Of a DNA stretch of 64,000 nt, positions 52,285 to 63,019 are shown piece after piece. The notes beneath the pieces were generated by a model. It was not told where the DNA came from. It did no database searches and saw only the letters and a list, made by a program, of their open reading frames with translations. Made by a program: the position numbers and the translations under genes. Source of the DNA: Gordonia amarae NBRC 15530. GTDB lineage: Bacteria > Actinomycetota > Actinomycetes > Mycobacteriales > Mycobacteriaceae. Position 1 is the stretch's first letter; each line of letters opens with the position of its first letter. The stretch spans positions 167,988 through 231,987 of the forward strand of contig NZ_BAED01000003.1 of assembly GCF_000241345.1 (NCBI RefSeq). The letters are read 5' to 3'.

Positions 52285-52437
52285 ATGTCAAGCTCGCGAT
52301 CGAGATCCGAAGAAGGGATGCCTGACCAGCCACGACAGCACGGCCACGCCAGTCCCGCGGCCCAAGCTGTACCGACCGCCGACAAGACGGCCGCCGGATA
52401 CACAACAGAGCACCAAGGGAGGAACGCAGTAAGATGA
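52285..52437 (+). CDS. Possible leader peptide upstream of blaI
   Basis: 50-codon frame (MSSSRSRSEEGMPD... ...EHQGRNAVR) ending in ATGA overlap with the blaI start. No ribosome binding site precedes its ATG, but the TACCCT -10 candidate lies 7 bases upstream, which suits a leaderless transcript. It could couple translation to blaI or just be the blaI leader read as an ORF. Confidence 0.35.
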   Translation: MSSSRSRSEEGMPDQPRQHGHASPAAQAVPTADKTAAGYTTEHQGRNAVR

Positions 52438-52832
52438 GAAAGATGAACGGTTTGGGTGACTTGGAGCGCGCGGTGATGGATACCTTGTGGGGTAGTCCGC
52501 AGCCGCAGACTGTTCGCCAGGTCCACGCATCGCTGTCGCGTAACCGCTCCCTCGCGTACACCACGGTGATGACCGTTCTGCAGCGTCTGGCCAAGAAGAA
52601 CCTGGTCACCCAGATCCGCGACGACAGGGCGCACAAGTACGTGCCCACCCACCCGCGCGAAGACCTCGTCGCCAGCCTCATGGTCGACGCCCTGAGCGAA
52701 GCCGACGCCCCCGGATCGCGGCACGCGGCTCTGGTGTCGTTCGTCGGCCGCGTCGGTGCCGAGGAGGCCGCAGCCCTGCGCGATGCACTCGATGCGCTCG
52801 AAGCCGCACGAGATCACGATCACGCAAGCTAG
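52434..52832 (+). CDS. blaI: BlaI/MecI-family transcriptional repressor
   Basis: 132-residue winged-helix repressor: LGDLERAVMDTLWG and PQTVRQVHASL, then SLAYTTVMTVLQRLAKKNLV, the DNA-recognition helix and dimer region of the family. It pairs with the M56 peptidase 83 bases downstream, as in the M. tuberculosis Rv1846c/Rv1845c pair, where BlaI is released on signal from the membrane protease. A GGGAGG lies 11 bases before the ATG at 52434; ATG 52443 is an alternative. Confidence 0.9.
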   Translation: MRKMNGLGDLERAVMDTLWGSPQPQTVRQVHASLSRNRSLAYTTVMTVLQRLAKKNLVTQIRDDRAHKYVPTHPREDLVASLMVDALSEADAPGSRHAALVSFVGRVGAEEAAALRDALDALEAARDHDHAS

Positions 52833-52915
52833 ATTTGTGTCCACGGACGCCCCGGTGACATAACTGACGTGACCGGCCGACCGTAGCCCTCCCGTTCACA
52901 GCTCAAGGATGACCG

Positions 52916-53863
52916 ATGACCGCCCTGATCTTCGGTGTCGTGACCGTGATCCTGATCTGTCCCGCCGCGGAGCTGCTCTCCCGCGCACGCTGGCAGATCA
53001 GAGCCCCACGAGCCGCGATGACTCTGTGGCAGGCGATTGCCCTGGCCGCGGTGCTGTCCGCGTTCAGTTGTGGCCTGGCGATCGCGTCCAATCTCCTCGA
53101 GCCCGGGGCCGACGGCGCCCCCACCACCAACCCGGTCAAAGAGATCGACCGCATCGGACTGCCCCTGTGGATCGTGTCCGTCACCGTTCTCGCCATCACC
53201 CTGATCATCGGTGTCCGGCTGTTCTACACCACCATCCGCGTCGGGGTCCGCACCCGTGCCCGCCGCGCCGCGCACCGCCACCTCATCGACCTGCTCGACC
53301 GCTGCGACCACTCCGCGGCCAACTCGCTGTTCGCCCGCGACGTCCGGATGATCGACGTCGACACCCCGTTGGCCTACTGCCTGCCCGGACTGCGCCAGCG
53401 CGTCGTCATCAGCGAAGGCGTCGTCGCCCGGTTGTCGGAGGACGAATTGCGCGCCGTCCTCGCCCACGAACGCGCCCACCTTCGCGCCCGCCACGACCTC
53501 GTCCTCGAGGCGTTCATCGCGCTGCACGAGGCATTCCCCCGGTTCGTTCGCAGCAAGTCCGCCCTGGGTGCGGTGGAACTGCTCGTCGAAGCCCTCGCCG
53601 ACGACCAGGCCGTCGCCGCCACCACTCCCACCACCCTCGGCCGGGCGCTCGTGGCCTGCGCCGACGCCGTCGCCCCCCGCGGCGCGATGGCCGTCGGCGG
53701 TCCCACCACCCTCGCCCGGGTGCACCGCCTGCGAGATCCGCAATCACCCCGCTGGGTGTCGGCGGCGGCCTACACCGGCGCCGCGGCCATCCTCGTCGTC
53801 CCCACGCTCGCCGTCGCGATACCGTGGCTCACCGAGCTCTCACGCCTGTTCGCCACCGCCTGA
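52916..53863 (+). CDS. M56-family membrane zinc metalloprotease (BlaR-like)
   Basis: 315-residue integral membrane protein with hydrophobic segments at the start (LIFGVVTVILICPAAE), near 40-60, ~85-105 and at the C-terminus. The zinc site HERAH lies in AVLAHERAHLRARHD. It lacks the extracellular penicillin-binding domain of BlaR1, like its mycobacterial counterpart, and presumably degrades or inactivates BlaI. The last 16 codons are echoed just after the stop in a 54-base tandem repeat. Confidence 0.88.
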   Translation: MTALIFGVVTVILICPAAELLSRARWQIRAPRAAMTLWQAIALAAVLSAFSCGLAIASNLLEPGADGAPTTNPVKEIDRIGLPLWIVSVTVLAITLIIGVRLFYTTIRVGVRTRARRAAHRHLIDLLDRCDHSAANSLFARDVRMIDVDTPLAYCLPGLRQRVVISEGVVARLSEDELRAVLAHERAHLRARHDLVLEAFIALHEAFPRFVRSKSALGAVELLVEALADDQAVAATTPTTLGRALVACADAVAPRGAMAVGGPTTLARVHRLRDPQSPRWVSAAAYTGAAAILVVPTLAVAIPWLTELSRLFATA

Positions 53864-53914
53864 ACCGTCGCGTTGCCCTGGCTGACCGAGCTGTCACGTC
53901 TGTTCGCGGCTGCC
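53813..53914 (+). repeat. 54-base tandem duplication across the M56 gene end
   Basis: The segment encoding VAIPWLTELSRLFATA then TGA is followed, 54 bases later, by the same pattern encoding VALPWLTELSRLFAAA in the same frame. The period is exactly 18 codons, so only the stop at 53861-53863 prevents an extended protein. Confidence 0.8.
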
Positions 53915-53987
53915 GGTCTCCTCACACCTACTGACCAGTACGTGGGCCACGACACATGGCCGGGAGCAAACCCATAGGATTGCGTCC

Positions 53988-55451
53988 ATGACCACTCCTG
54001 AAACCGCTGTCGGCACCGCCACGCCAAAAGCCCAGATCGGTGTCACCGGTCTGGCCGTCATGGGCTCCAACATCGCCCGAAACTTCGCGCGCAACGGCTA
54101 CACGGTCGCGCTGCACAACCGCAGCGTCGCCAAGACCGATGCCCTGCTCGCCGAGCACGGGGACGAGGGCAGCTTCATCCGCAGCGAGACCATCGAGGAG
54201 TTCGTCGCCGCACTCGAACGCCCGCGCCGCGCCCTGATCATGGTGCAGGCCGGCGCCGCCACCGACGCGGTCATCGACAGCCTCGCCGACGCGATGGAAC
54301 CGGGCGATGTCATCATCGACGGCGGCAACGCGCTGTACACCGACACGATCCGGCGAGAGAAGGCCCTCGCCGAACGCGGCCTGCACTTCGTCGGCGCCGG
54401 CATCTCCGGCGGCGAGGAAGGCGCCCTCAACGGTCCGGCGATCATGCCCGGCGGACCGGCCGAGTCGTACAAGTCTCTCGGCCCCCTGCTGGAGTCGGTC
54501 GCGGCCAAGGTCGACGGTGAGCCCTGCTGCACCCATATCGGTCCCGACGGCAGCGGCCACTTCGTGAAGATGGTCCACAACGGCATCGAGTACGCCGACA
54601 TGCAGCTCATCGGTGAGGCCTACGACCTGCTGCGCCGGGTGCTCGACCTGCCCAACGCCGAGATCGCCGACGTCTTCGCCCGCTGGAACACCGGCGCGCT
54701 GGAAAGCTATCTGGTCGAGATCACCGCCGAGGTGCTCGCGCAGGTCGACGCCGAGACCGGCAAGCCGCTCGTCGACGTGATCGTCGACGAAGCGGGCCAG
54801 AAGGGCACCGGCCGCTGGACGGTCAAGTCCGCGCTCGACCTGGGTATCCCCACCACGGGTATCGCCGAGGCGGTGTTCGCGCGCGCGTTGTCGAGTTCCA
54901 CCGACCAGCGCAAGGCCGCCGCCGGCCTGTCGGCCGGCACGCTCGCCGCGGCGCCCACCGACAAGGACACGTTCATCGACGACATCCACGCCGCGCTGTA
55001 CGCGTCGAAGGTCGTCGCCTACGCGCAGGGCTTCGATCAGATCGCCGCCGGCAGCAAAGAGTACGGCTGGGACGTCGACCCCGGCGCCCTGGCCACCATC
55101 TGGCGCGGCGGCTGCATCATTCGGGCCCAGTTCCTCAACCGCATCCGCGAGGCGTACGCCGAGAACCCGCAGCTCCCGAGTCTGCTGCTGGCACCGTACT
55201 TCCGCGAGGCCGTCGAAGCCGGCGTCGACAGCTGGCGGCGCGTGGTGGCCACCGCTGCCGCCACCGGCATCCCGGTGCCGGCGTTCGGCTCGTCGCTGTC
55301 GTACTACGACGCGCTGCGCAGCGAACGCCTGCCCGCCGCCCTCACGCAGGGTCTGCGCGACTACTTCGGCGCGCACACCTATCGGCGCATCGACAAGGAA
55401 GGGTCGTTCCACACCCTGTGGGGTGGCGACCGCTCCGAAGTCACCGCCTAG
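53988..55451 (+). CDS. gnd: 6-phosphogluconate dehydrogenase, NADP-dependent, decarboxylating
   Basis: 487 residues; oxidises 6-phosphogluconate to ribulose 5-phosphate and CO2, yielding NADPH. NADP motif IGVTGLAVMGSNIARNFA, substrate motifs IIDGGNALYTDT, GAGISGGEEGALNGPAIMPG and the signature VKMVHNGIEYADMQLI are intact, with Lys in HFVKM. Length and C-terminal tail are of the long dimeric type. Counterpart of Rv1844c (gnd1). Confidence 0.96.
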   Translation: MTTPETAVGTATPKAQIGVTGLAVMGSNIARNFARNGYTVALHNRSVAKTDALLAEHGDEGSFIRSETIEEFVAALERPRRALIMVQAGAATDAVIDSLADAMEPGDVIIDGGNALYTDTIRREKALAERGLHFVGAGISGGEEGALNGPAIMPGGPAESYKSLGPLLESVAAKVDGEPCCTHIGPDGSGHFVKMVHNGIEYADMQLIGEAYDLLRRVLDLPNAEIADVFARWNTGALESYLVEITAEVLAQVDAETGKPLVDVIVDEAGQKGTGRWTVKSALDLGIPTTGIAEAVFARALSSSTDQRKAAAGLSAGTLAAAPTDKDTFIDDIHAALYASKVVAYAQGFDQIAAGSKEYGWDVDPGALATIWRGGCIIRAQFLNRIREAYAENPQLPSLLLAPYFREAVEAGVDSWRRVVATAAATGIPVPAFGSSLSYYDALRSERLPAALTQGLRDYFGAHTYRRIDKEGSFHTLWGGDRSEVTA

Positions 55452-55531
55452 TCAGGGTCAGCACCTGATCGGGGAACGCAGACCGACACACAGAACCCAT
55501 CTCGACGCTCCAACTACCATCGGGGTTCGAG

Positions 55532-56440
55532 ATGAGTTCTGTGATGTCCCCGGCCGTGACCGCAACCACCGCTCCGCCGCTGACCGGCGCGCAGTGGCGT
55601 GAGCTGCGCGCTCAGCACGCCGACCGCGTCGACGCGCTGATCGGCGACTACCTGCGCCGCCGGAAATCCGGTGAGAAGCACCCGGTCATCGACTTCCTGT
55701 TCACCTACTACGGGTCGCGGCCGGCGCATGTGACCCGCTGGCATCCCGGTATCGGTACCGCGTTGGCCGATGCCGACGAGTATCTGAAACTGCCGGGCTA
55801 CGTGCGCGGCCGGGACGGCGTCCACGCCGATCCCGCACTCGTGACCGAACGCGCAGAGCAGTTGCACTCGACCGTCGCGCTGCTGGCGGCGACCGCGGGA
55901 CGGCCTCCGCGGCTGGGTTGTTTCGGGTTGCACGAGTGGGCGATGGTGTTCCGCACCGACCGGCCCCGGCACAGTCTTCCGCTGCGCCTCGGTGCCGCCG
56001 GCACCAACGCGGTGATCGAATCGATGCCGCTGCGCTGCACCCATTTCGACGCGTTCCGGTTCTTCACCGAGGCCGCCGCACCTCTCAACGAACGACAGTT
56101 GTCGCGCTCGTCACAGCAGGCGAACGAACAACCCGGCTGCCTGCACACCACCATGGATCTGTACCGGGTGTGCCTGCGTATGATTCCTCTCATCGAGTCC
56201 GATCTGATCTTCGCGGCCTTCCGACTGGCCCTGGATGCCCGCGAGCTCGATATGTGCGCGAGTCCGTACGACCTGACCGCGCTGGGCTACGACCCCGTCT
56301 GCGTGGAAACCCCGGCAGGCCGGGCCGAGTATGTGCGCCGCCAATCGGATATCGCCGAGCGCGGCAGTCTTCTGCGAGAATCAATTCTTGATCGACTACG
56401 CGGAATTGCGGACACCACGGACTGTGCCGGAAAGACCTAA
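55532..56440 (+). CDS. Protein of the actinobacterial family annotated as 3-methyladenine DNA glycosylase
   Basis: 302 residues. Features: HADRVDALIGDYLRRRKSGE, HPVIDFLFTYYGSRPAHVTRWHPG and LGCFGLHEWAMVF, PLRLGAAGTNAVIES. These match a family that databases name 3-methyladenine DNA glycosylase; I recognise no AlkA- or Tag-like helix-hairpin-helix, so the activity should be treated as unproven. Starts at ATG 55532, transcribed with gnd. Confidence 0.65.
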   Translation: MSSVMSPAVTATTAPPLTGAQWRELRAQHADRVDALIGDYLRRRKSGEKHPVIDFLFTYYGSRPAHVTRWHPGIGTALADADEYLKLPGYVRGRDGVHADPALVTERAEQLHSTVALLAATAGRPPRLGCFGLHEWAMVFRTDRPRHSLPLRLGAAGTNAVIESMPLRCTHFDAFRFFTEAAAPLNERQLSRSSQQANEQPGCLHTTMDLYRVCLRMIPLIESDLIFAAFRLALDARELDMCASPYDLTALGYDPVCVETPAGRAEYVRRQSDIAERGSLLRESILDRLRGIADTTDCAGKT

Positions 56441-56522
56441 ATTACCGGCGAGTAGCATTGCGGTGTCACCTGCGGGGATCCCTCTGCGGTGAGTAGTTCC
56501 GTCCCACCCATGAAAGGCAGTC

Positions 56523-58688
56523 ATGTCCGACCGGATCAACGTCCACGGCTTGCAGGTCGAACCCGTCCTGTACGACTTCATCAACAACGAGGCGTTGCCG
56601 GGCAGCGGCGTAGACCAGGAAGCCTTCTGGTCGGGTGCCGCCGAGGTGATCAACGATCTGGCTCCCCGCAACCGCGAACTGCTCGCCATCCGCGACGACC
56701 TGCAGGCCAAGATCGACCAGTGGCACCGTGACCATCCCGGCGCCATCGACTTCCCCGCCTACAAGGCGTTCCTGATCGAGATCGGCTACCTCGTCGACGT
56801 TCCCGAGGACTTCCAGATCTCCACCACCGGCGTCGACTCGGAGATCGCCGAGACCGCCGGCCCGCAGCTCGTGGTCCCCATCCTCAACGCCCGGTTCGCC
56901 CTCAACGCCGCCAACGCGCGCTGGGGTTCGCTGTACGACGCGCTCTACGGCACCGACGTCATCCCCGAGACCGACGGTGCGGAGAAGGTCGGTGCCTACA
57001 ACAAGGTCCGCGGCGACAAGGTCATCGCGTACGCCAAGAACTTCCTCGACCAGGCCGTGCCGCTGGAATCGGGCAGCTACGCCGACGTGACCGGTCTGGC
57101 CGTCGTCGACGGCGCGCTGCAGATCAGCACCGCGTCCGGGGTGACCGCGCTGGCCAACCCGTCGGCCCTCTCCGGCTACCGGGGCGAGGCGGGCGCCCCC
57201 ACCTCGGTGCTGCTGCGCAACAACGGCCTCTACATCGACATCGAGATCGACCCGTCGTCCCCGATCGGCCAGACCGATCCGGCCGGCATCAAGGATGTCG
57301 TCCTGGAGTCGGCCATCACCACGATCATGGACTTCGAGGACTCGGTCGCAGCGGTCGACGCCGACGACAAGGTCGTCGGCTACCGCAACTGGCTGGGCCT
57401 GAACAAGGGCGACCTGGCCGAGGAGGTCAGCAAGGGCGGCAAGTCCTTCACCCGCGTCCTGGCCGACAACCGTGAGTACACCGCGCCCGACGGCAGCGGG
57501 TTCGACCTGCACGGCCGCTCGCTGCTGTTCGTCCGCAACGTCGGTCACCTGATGACCAACCCGGCGATCCTCGACGCCGACGGCAACGAAGTCCCCGAGG
57601 GTATCCAGGACGCCCTGTTCACCTCGCTGATCGGCAAGCACGGATTGTCGGCCGAGGGCAAGCAGAACTCGCGGACCGGCTCGATCTACATCGTCAAGCC
57701 CAAGATGCACGGCCCCGACGAGGTCGCGTTCACCGCGCAGCTGTTCGGCCGCGTCGAGCAGGTGCTCGGGCTGCCCGAGAACACCCTCAAGGTGGGCATC
57801 ATGGACGAGGAACGCCGCACCACGGTCAACCTCAAGGCCGCCATCAAGTCCGCCGAGAGCCGCGTCGTGTTCATCAACACCGGCTTCCTCGACCGCACGG
57901 GCGACGAGATCCACACCTCCATGGAGGCGGGTGCGGTGATCCGCAAGGGCGAGATGAAGCAGCAGAAGTGGATCAACGCCTACGAGGACTTCAACGTCGA
58001 CACCGGCCTGCATGCGGGTCTGCAGCACAAGGCTCAGATCGGTAAGGGCATGTGGGCGATGACCGACCTCATGGCACAGATGGTGGAGACCAAGATCGGT
58101 CAGCCGCGCGCCGGCGCCACCACCGCGTGGGTGCCCTCGCCCACCGCCGCGACGCTGCACGCCATGCACTACCACCAGGTCGACGTGTTCGAGGTGCAGA
58201 ACGAGATCGCCAAGCGTGATCCGGCGTCGGTCGACGACATCCTGACCATCCCGCTCGCCCCCAGCACCGACTGGTCCGACGAGGAGAAGAAGGAAGAACT
58301 CGACAACAACTGCCAGTCGATCCTGGGCTACGTGGTCCGCTGGATCGACCATGGCGTCGGCTGCTCCAAGGTCCCCGACATCCACGATGTGGCACTCATG
58401 GAGGACCGCGCCACCCTGCGCATCTCCAGCCAGCTGCTGGCCAACTGGATCCGCCACGACATCGTGACCGCCGACGACGTGGTCGCCGCGCTCGAGCGGA
58501 TGGCTCCGGTGGTCGACCGGCAAAACGCCGACGACCCCGAGTACCGGCCCATGGCACCGGATTTCGCGACGAATATCGCGTTCCAGGCGGCCAAGGAGCT
58601 TATCCTCGAAGGCGCGAAACAGCCCAGCGGCTACACCGAGCCGATCCTGCATCGCAAGCGGAGGGAATACAAGGCAGCCAATGCCTAA
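56523..58688 (+). CDS. glcB: Malate synthase G
   Basis: 721 residues; condenses glyoxylate with acetyl-CoA to malate. Family regions: [67 protein letters not shown] segment and [17 protein letters not shown], with catalytic Asp in [20 protein letters not shown]. Single-chain, isoform G, counterpart of Rv1837c. Confidence 0.97.
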   Translation: MSDRINVHGLQVEPVLYDFINNEALPGSGVDQEAFWSGAAEVINDLAPRNRELLAIRDDLQAKIDQWHRDHPGAIDFPAYKAFLIEIGYLVDVPEDFQISTTGVDSEIAETAGPQLVVPILNARFALNAANARWGSLYDALYGTDVIPETDGAEKVGAYNKVRGDKVIAYAKNFLDQAVPLESGSYADVTGLAVVDGALQISTASGVTALANPSALSGYRGEAGAPTSVLLRNNGLYIDIEIDPSSPIGQTDPAGIKDVVLESAITTIMDFEDSVAAVDADDKVVGYRNWLGLNKGDLAEEVSKGGKSFTRVLADNREYTAPDGSGFDLHGRSLLFVRNVGHLMTNPAILDADGNEVPEGIQDALFTSLIGKHGLSAEGKQNSRTGSIYIVKPKMHGPDEVAFTAQLFGRVEQVLGLPENTLKVGIMDEERRTTVNLKAAIKSAESRVVFINTGFLDRTGDEIHTSMEAGAVIRKGEMKQQKWINAYEDFNVDTGLHAGLQHKAQIGKGMWAMTDLMAQMVETKIGQPRAGATTAWVPSPTAATLHAMHYHQVDVFEVQNEIAKRDPASVDDILTIPLAPSTDWSDEEKKEELDNNCQSILGYVVRWIDHGVGCSKVPDIHDVALMEDRATLRISSQLLANWIRHDIVTADDVVAALERMAPVVDRQNADDPEYRPMAPDFATNIAFQAAKELILEGAKQPSGYTEPILHRKRREYKAANA

Positions 58689-58730
58689 GTCATGACCACT
58701 CGGTCATAAGGGCGCCGCCCCATGATCCAG

Positions 58731-58772
58731 CCGGGCCGTCACCATCTCTATTCGAGACGGGTGGCGGCCCGG
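58731..58772. terminator. Probable glcB terminator
   Basis: Inverted repeat of 13 bases with one mismatch (CCGGGCCGTCACC / GGTGGCGGCCCGG) around a 16-base loop, 43 bases after the glcB stop and ahead of the substrate-binding-protein gene. Confidence 0.65.
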
Positions 58773-58855
58773 TTGCATATTGTGGAGGGGCGTCCACCCG
58801 TGAACGGTCGGGCGCGGGTGTTCAGCGTGGGATGAGATGCGAAAGGCTCTAGGAG

Positions 58856-60037
58856 TTGGCACAGCACCGGAGACACCGCGACGACGACGGCCCGGCACCT
58901 CAGCGTCGCGGCATCAGCCGCGGCCTGCTGTTGGGCATCATCGCGGTGATGATCGTGATCGCCATGGTCGTCGCCTGGCAGCATTTCGCGGGCAAGTCCG
59001 ACGACGAGGGCACCAACGCCGCGCGCTCGTGTGTGGAGGGTGAACTACCCGTTCCCATCGTCGCCGATCCCGACATCGTCGAGGCGCTGAACACTGTGGC
59101 CGCGGCGTTCACCCGGACCAACCCGGTCATCCGGGACCACTGCATCAGGGTGCAGGTGCGCGCCGGCGACTCCAAGGTCACCCTGGAGAGTCTCACCGGC
59201 ACCTGGGATGCGGCGTCGATGGGTGACCGGCCCGCGGCGTGGATCCCGCAGTCGACCATCTGGTCGGCGGAACTGGCGACGGCGAAGCCGGACGCGATCG
59301 AGGGCACGCCTACGTCGCTGGTGACCACGCCGGTGGTGCTGGCGGTGCAGCCCGACCTCGGGAGCAAGGCCAAAGGCACCCTGCAATGGAGCCAGTTGCC
59401 CACGCTGCAGTCCTCCGACGGCAGTCTGTCGACGCTGGGACTGCCCGGTATCGGGTCACTGCGGATGGCGATGCCGCGTGGCGCGCAGTCGGACGCCACG
59501 AGCCTCGCCGCGCAGGCCGTCGCCTCGACACTCACCCGTTCCACCGGACCGCTGACCGGTGACGACGCGGCTCTCCCCCGGGTCGCCTCGGTGGTCAACG
59601 CGCTCATCAACGGCGCGCCCGAGTCGCAGGACGGTACGGCGACGGCCGCGCTGAAGGCGATCGGCCCCGACATCGGCAGTTCCCCGGTCAGGGCAGTCCC
59701 CATCACCGAGCAGAAGCTGTATCAGTTGACGAAGGGTGACGAGAAGGCGACGGTCACCGAGATCGTGCCCGGTGGCCCCACCCCCATCGCCGACTACCCG
59801 CTGATCCGGCTGGCCGGTAAGCAGGTGTCCGCCGACGCGTCCGAGGGGGCGGCCGCGTTCTTCGACTTCCTGGCCACACCACGACAACTCGCCGTGCTCA
59901 CGGCACTCGGATTCCGCGGCGACGCACCTCTTCCGAAGGCGACGGCGACCGTGAAGTTCCCGGAGACCCCGGATCCGATGCCGGCCCCGGAGAACGAGGC
60001 CGCGGTCACGATCAACCGCCTGATCTACGGGGGCTGA
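58856..60037 (+). CDS. Membrane-anchored substrate-binding-domain protein
   Basis: 393 residues. A basic N-terminus (HRRHRDDDGPAPQRRG) precedes one transmembrane segment (LLLGIIAVMIVIAMVVAW), then an extracytoplasmic solute-binding fold (VPIVADPDIVEALNTVAAAF, DRPAAWIPQSTIWS, ALGFRGDAPLP). The relative at this place in mycobacteria (Rv1836c) has the same domain followed by a von Willebrand A domain, which is absent here. The start is a TTG and not certain. Ligand unknown. Confidence 0.7.
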   Translation: MAQHRRHRDDDGPAPQRRGISRGLLLGIIAVMIVIAMVVAWQHFAGKSDDEGTNAARSCVEGELPVPIVADPDIVEALNTVAAAFTRTNPVIRDHCIRVQVRAGDSKVTLESLTGTWDAASMGDRPAAWIPQSTIWSAELATAKPDAIEGTPTSLVTTPVVLAVQPDLGSKAKGTLQWSQLPTLQSSDGSLSTLGLPGIGSLRMAMPRGAQSDATSLAAQAVASTLTRSTGPLTGDDAALPRVASVVNALINGAPESQDGTATAALKAIGPDIGSSPVRAVPITEQKLYQLTKGDEKATVTEIVPGGPTPIADYPLIRLAGKQVSADASEGAAAFFDFLATPRQLAVLTALGFRGDAPLPKATATVKFPETPDPMPAPENEAAVTINRLIYGG

Positions 60038-60089
60038 CGCCCAGCGCCCCGCAGATCGGTGTCGGTATCGGATCGGTGTCGCTATCCGG

Positions 60090-62972
60090 TCAGGCCTCGT
60101 CGGCGAAGGCGTCGATCGGCGGGCAGCTGCACACCAGGTTGCGGTCGCCGTAGGTGCCGTCGATCCGCCGCGAACCCGGCCACACCTTGGGACGCGCACC
60201 ACCGGACGGCAGGCCGAGCGGGTACACGGCAAGCTCCCGTGAGTACGGGTGATCCCAGTCGGCCACCAGGCATTCGGCGGTGTGGGGTGCGCCCCGCAGC
60301 GGGTTGTCGTCGGCGGGCCACTCGCCCGCGGCGATCCGGTCGATCTCCCCGCGGATGGCAATCATCGCGTCACAGAAGGCGTCGAGCTCGGCCAGGTTCT
60401 CGCTTTCGGTCGGCTCCACCATCAGCGTGCCGGCCACCGGGAAGCTCATCGTGGGAGCGTGGAAACCGTAGTCCGCGAGGCGCTTGGCCACATCGTCGAC
60501 GGTCACCCCGGTCTCCTTGGTCAGTGACCGCAGGTCCAGGATGCACTCGTGGGCCACGAAGCCCTCGTCATCGTCCCCCTCCGTGCCGGTGAACAGGACG
60601 GGATAGTGCTCGTCGAGCCGCCGGGCGATGTAGTTGGCCGAGGCGATCGCGGTGAGCGTCGCACGACGCAGCCCTTCCGCACCGGTCATCGCGATGTACG
60701 CGTAGGTGATCGGCAGGATCGACGCGGACCCGTACGGTGCGGCCGACACGGTCGCCGCACCTGGCAGTTCGTCGGCCAGCGGGTGACCGGGCACGAACTC
60801 GGCCAGATGGGCGCGCACCGCGACAGGGCCCACGCCGGGACCACCGCCGCCGTGCGGGATGCAGAACGTCTTGTGCAGGTTCAGGTGACTCACATCGCCG
60901 CCGAACCGGCCCGGGCGGGCCACGCCCACCAGCGCGTTCAGATTGGCGCCGTCGACGTACACCTGCCCGCCGGCGTCGTGCACCAGGGCGCAGATGTCGG
61001 CGATGTCGTGCTCGAACACCCCGTGTGTCGACGGGTAGGTGATCATGATCGCGGCCAGCGACTCGCGGTGCTGATCGATCTTGGCCCGCAGGTCGTCGAC
61101 GTCGACGTCACCGTTCTCCCGGCAGCCGACCACGACCACCCGCATGCCCGCCATGACGGCCGACGCGGCATTGGTGCCGTGTGCGCTCGACGGGATCAGG
61201 CAGATGTCGCGGCCCTCGTCGCCGCGGCTGCGATGGTACTGCCGGATGGCCAGCAGGCCGGCGTACTCGCCCTGCGAGCCGGCATTGGGCTGCAGGCTCA
61301 CCTTGTCGTATCCGGTGATCGCGACCAGCCACTTCTCCAGGGTCGCGATGAGTTCCCGGATGCCTTCGGTGTCGGCCCACGGTGCGAACGGATGCAGCCG
61401 GGCGAAGCCGGGCCAGGTGATGGCCTCCATCTCGGCGACCGCGTTGAGTTTCATCGTGCACGAGCCGAGCGGGATCATGCTGCGGTCGAGGGCGATGTCC
61501 TTGTCCGAGAGCGCGCGCAGGTACCGCATCATCGCGGTCTCGGTGTGGTAGCTGGTGAACGCCGGATGCGTCAGGAACTCGCTGGTCCGGGTTTCGATGG
61601 GCTGGGCGAACGCGCCCACGTCGTCGCGCTTGAGCACCCCGTCGGCCTCGAACGCCCGCAGCACCGCCGCCACATCGTCGAGGGTGGTGGTCTCATCGCA
61701 CGAGATCGCGACCTGATCTCCGGACACCAGCCGCAGGTTCACGTTGTCGTGGCGCTTGGCCCGCGCGACGATGGCGCGCGCCTGGCCAGGGGTGCGGACG
61801 GTGATGGTGTCGAAGAAGCGCGCGTTCTGCACCCGGTAGCCGGCCTTTGTCAGACCGTTGGCGAGCGTCTCGGCAAAGCCGTGCGTGCGGCGGGCGATGG
61901 CGCGCAGACCGTCGGGACCGTGGTAGGAGGCGTACATCGCGGCCACGATCGCCAGGAGCACCTGAGCGGTGCAGATATTGCTGGTGGCCTTCTCGCGGCG
62001 GATGTGCTGTTCGCGGGTCTGCAGCGCGAGCCGGTAGGCGACCTTGTCGTCGGCGTCCTTGGACACACCCACCAGCCGTCCCGGCAGCTGACGGGCATGC
62101 GCGGTGTGCACCGACAGATAACCCGCATGCGGACCGCCGAAGCCCATCGGCACACCGAACCGCTGGGTGGTGCCGAAGCAGACGTCGGCGCCAAGCTCGC
62201 CGGGAGGCGTGATCAGCGTCAGGGCCAGCAGATCGGCCCCCACGGCCACCATGGCGCCGCGCTCATGTGCGTCGGCGATGATCGGTGCCGAGTCGACGAT
62301 GCGGCCCGAAGCGCCCGGGACCTGCATGATGACACCGAAGAAGTCGCCCTCGGGCAGGCCGCGGCCCGGCAGATCCGGCAGTAGCGTGGCCTCGACCACC
62401 TCGATGCCCAGCGGTTTGGCCCTGGTCTCGATCACCGCACGCGTCTGCGGGAACAGATCGGTGTCAACGACCAGACGGGACGACTTGGACCGGTTGGCGC
62501 GGCGCATGAGCGTCATCGCCTCAGCCGCCGCGGTCGCCTCGTCGAGCATGGACGCGTTCGCCACCTCCAGACCGGTCAGATCCGCGACCATCGTCTGGAA
62601 GTTCAGCAGCGCCTCGAGCCTGCCCTGACTGATCTCGGGCTGATACGGCGTGTACGCCGTGTACCAGGCCGGGTTCTCCAGCACGTTGCGTACGATCACC
62701 GGCGGCGTGTGGGTGTCGTAGTAGCCGAGGCCGATCATCGAGCGGGCCACGACATTGGTGTGGGCCAGCTCAGCCAGGTGTGCCAGCACCTGGTCCTCGG
62801 TCATCGGCTCGTTCAGCGCGGCGAGGCCGTTGTTCGCAGGGTTGTCGGCGATGACGGCGGGCACCACGCGGGCCGCGAGTTCGTCAAGAGACGCCACACC
62901 CAGCGTCTTGAGGATGGTCGCGGTCTCGGCGGAATCCGGTCCGACGTGGCGGTCGATGAACGGCAGGGACAT
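60090..62972 (-). CDS. gcvP: Glycine dehydrogenase (decarboxylating), glycine cleavage P-protein
   Basis: 960-residue PLP enzyme with N- and C-terminal halves of related fold. HVGPDSAE and [20 protein letters not shown] at the start; [13 protein letters not shown]; the PLP Lys in [20 protein letters not shown]; and [14 protein letters not shown]. It releases CO2 from glycine and loads the aminomethyl group on GcvH. A glycine riboswitch precedes it on the same strand. Confidence 0.96.
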   Translation of the reverse strand: MSLPFIDRHVGPDSAETATILKTLGVASLDELAARVVPAVIADNPANNGLAALNEPMTEDQVLAHLAELAHTNVVARSMIGLGYYDTHTPPVIVRNVLENPAWYTAYTPYQPEISQGRLEALLNFQTMVADLTGLEVANASMLDEATAAAEAMTLMRRANRSKSSRLVVDTDLFPQTRAVIETRAKPLGIEVVEATLLPDLPGRGLPEGDFFGVIMQVPGASGRIVDSAPIIADAHERGAMVAVGADLLALTLITPPGELGADVCFGTTQRFGVPMGFGGPHAGYLSVHTAHARQLPGRLVGVSKDADDKVAYRLALQTREQHIRREKATSNICTAQVLLAIVAAMYASYHGPDGLRAIARRTHGFAETLANGLTKAGYRVQNARFFDTITVRTPGQARAIVARAKRHDNVNLRLVSGDQVAISCDETTTLDDVAAVLRAFEADGVLKRDDVGAFAQPIETRTSEFLTHPAFTSYHTETAMMRYLRALSDKDIALDRSMIPLGSCTMKLNAVAEMEAITWPGFARLHPFAPWADTEGIRELIATLEKWLVAITGYDKVSLQPNAGSQGEYAGLLAIRQYHRSRGDEGRDICLIPSSAHGTNAASAVMAGMRVVVVGCRENGDVDVDDLRAKIDQHRESLAAIMITYPSTHGVFEHDIADICALVHDAGGQVYVDGANLNALVGVARPGRFGGDVSHLNLHKTFCIPHGGGGPGVGPVAVRAHLAEFVPGHPLADELPGAATVSAAPYGSASILPITYAYIAMTGAEGLRRATLTAIASANYIARRLDEHYPVLFTGTEGDDDEGFVAHECILDLRSLTKETGVTVDDVAKRLADYGFHAPTMSFPVAGTLMVEPTESENLAELDAFCDAMIAIRGEIDRIAAGEWPADDNPLRGAPHTAECLVADWDHPYSRELAVYPLGLPSGGARPKVWPGSRRIDGTYGDRNLVCSCPPIDAFADEA

Positions 62973-63019
62973 AGGTGGGAGGCACCTCTCGGCAGCGGTC
63001 GGCGGTTGCGACGACCGAT

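Larger units (their letters stand above)
51997..52433. other. Divergent control region between the thioesterase and blaI
   Basis: 437 bases. Contents from left to right: a strong 14-bp terminator-like hairpin (52163-52202), a GGACC...GGTCC hairpin (about 52209-52250), an iron-box-like sequence (52261-52279) and a possible 50-codon leader ORF ending at the blaI start. Nothing else recognisable was found. Confidence 0.6.

Noticed and set aside
56466..58652. 728-codon minus-strand frame opposite glcB
   Set aside because: Antisense shadow of malate synthase G, no conserved motifs.
60038..60089. Repeated CGGTGTCG units between the convergent substrate-binding-protein and gcvP genes as a terminator
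   Set aside because: They are direct, not inverted, repeats and form no convincing hairpin.
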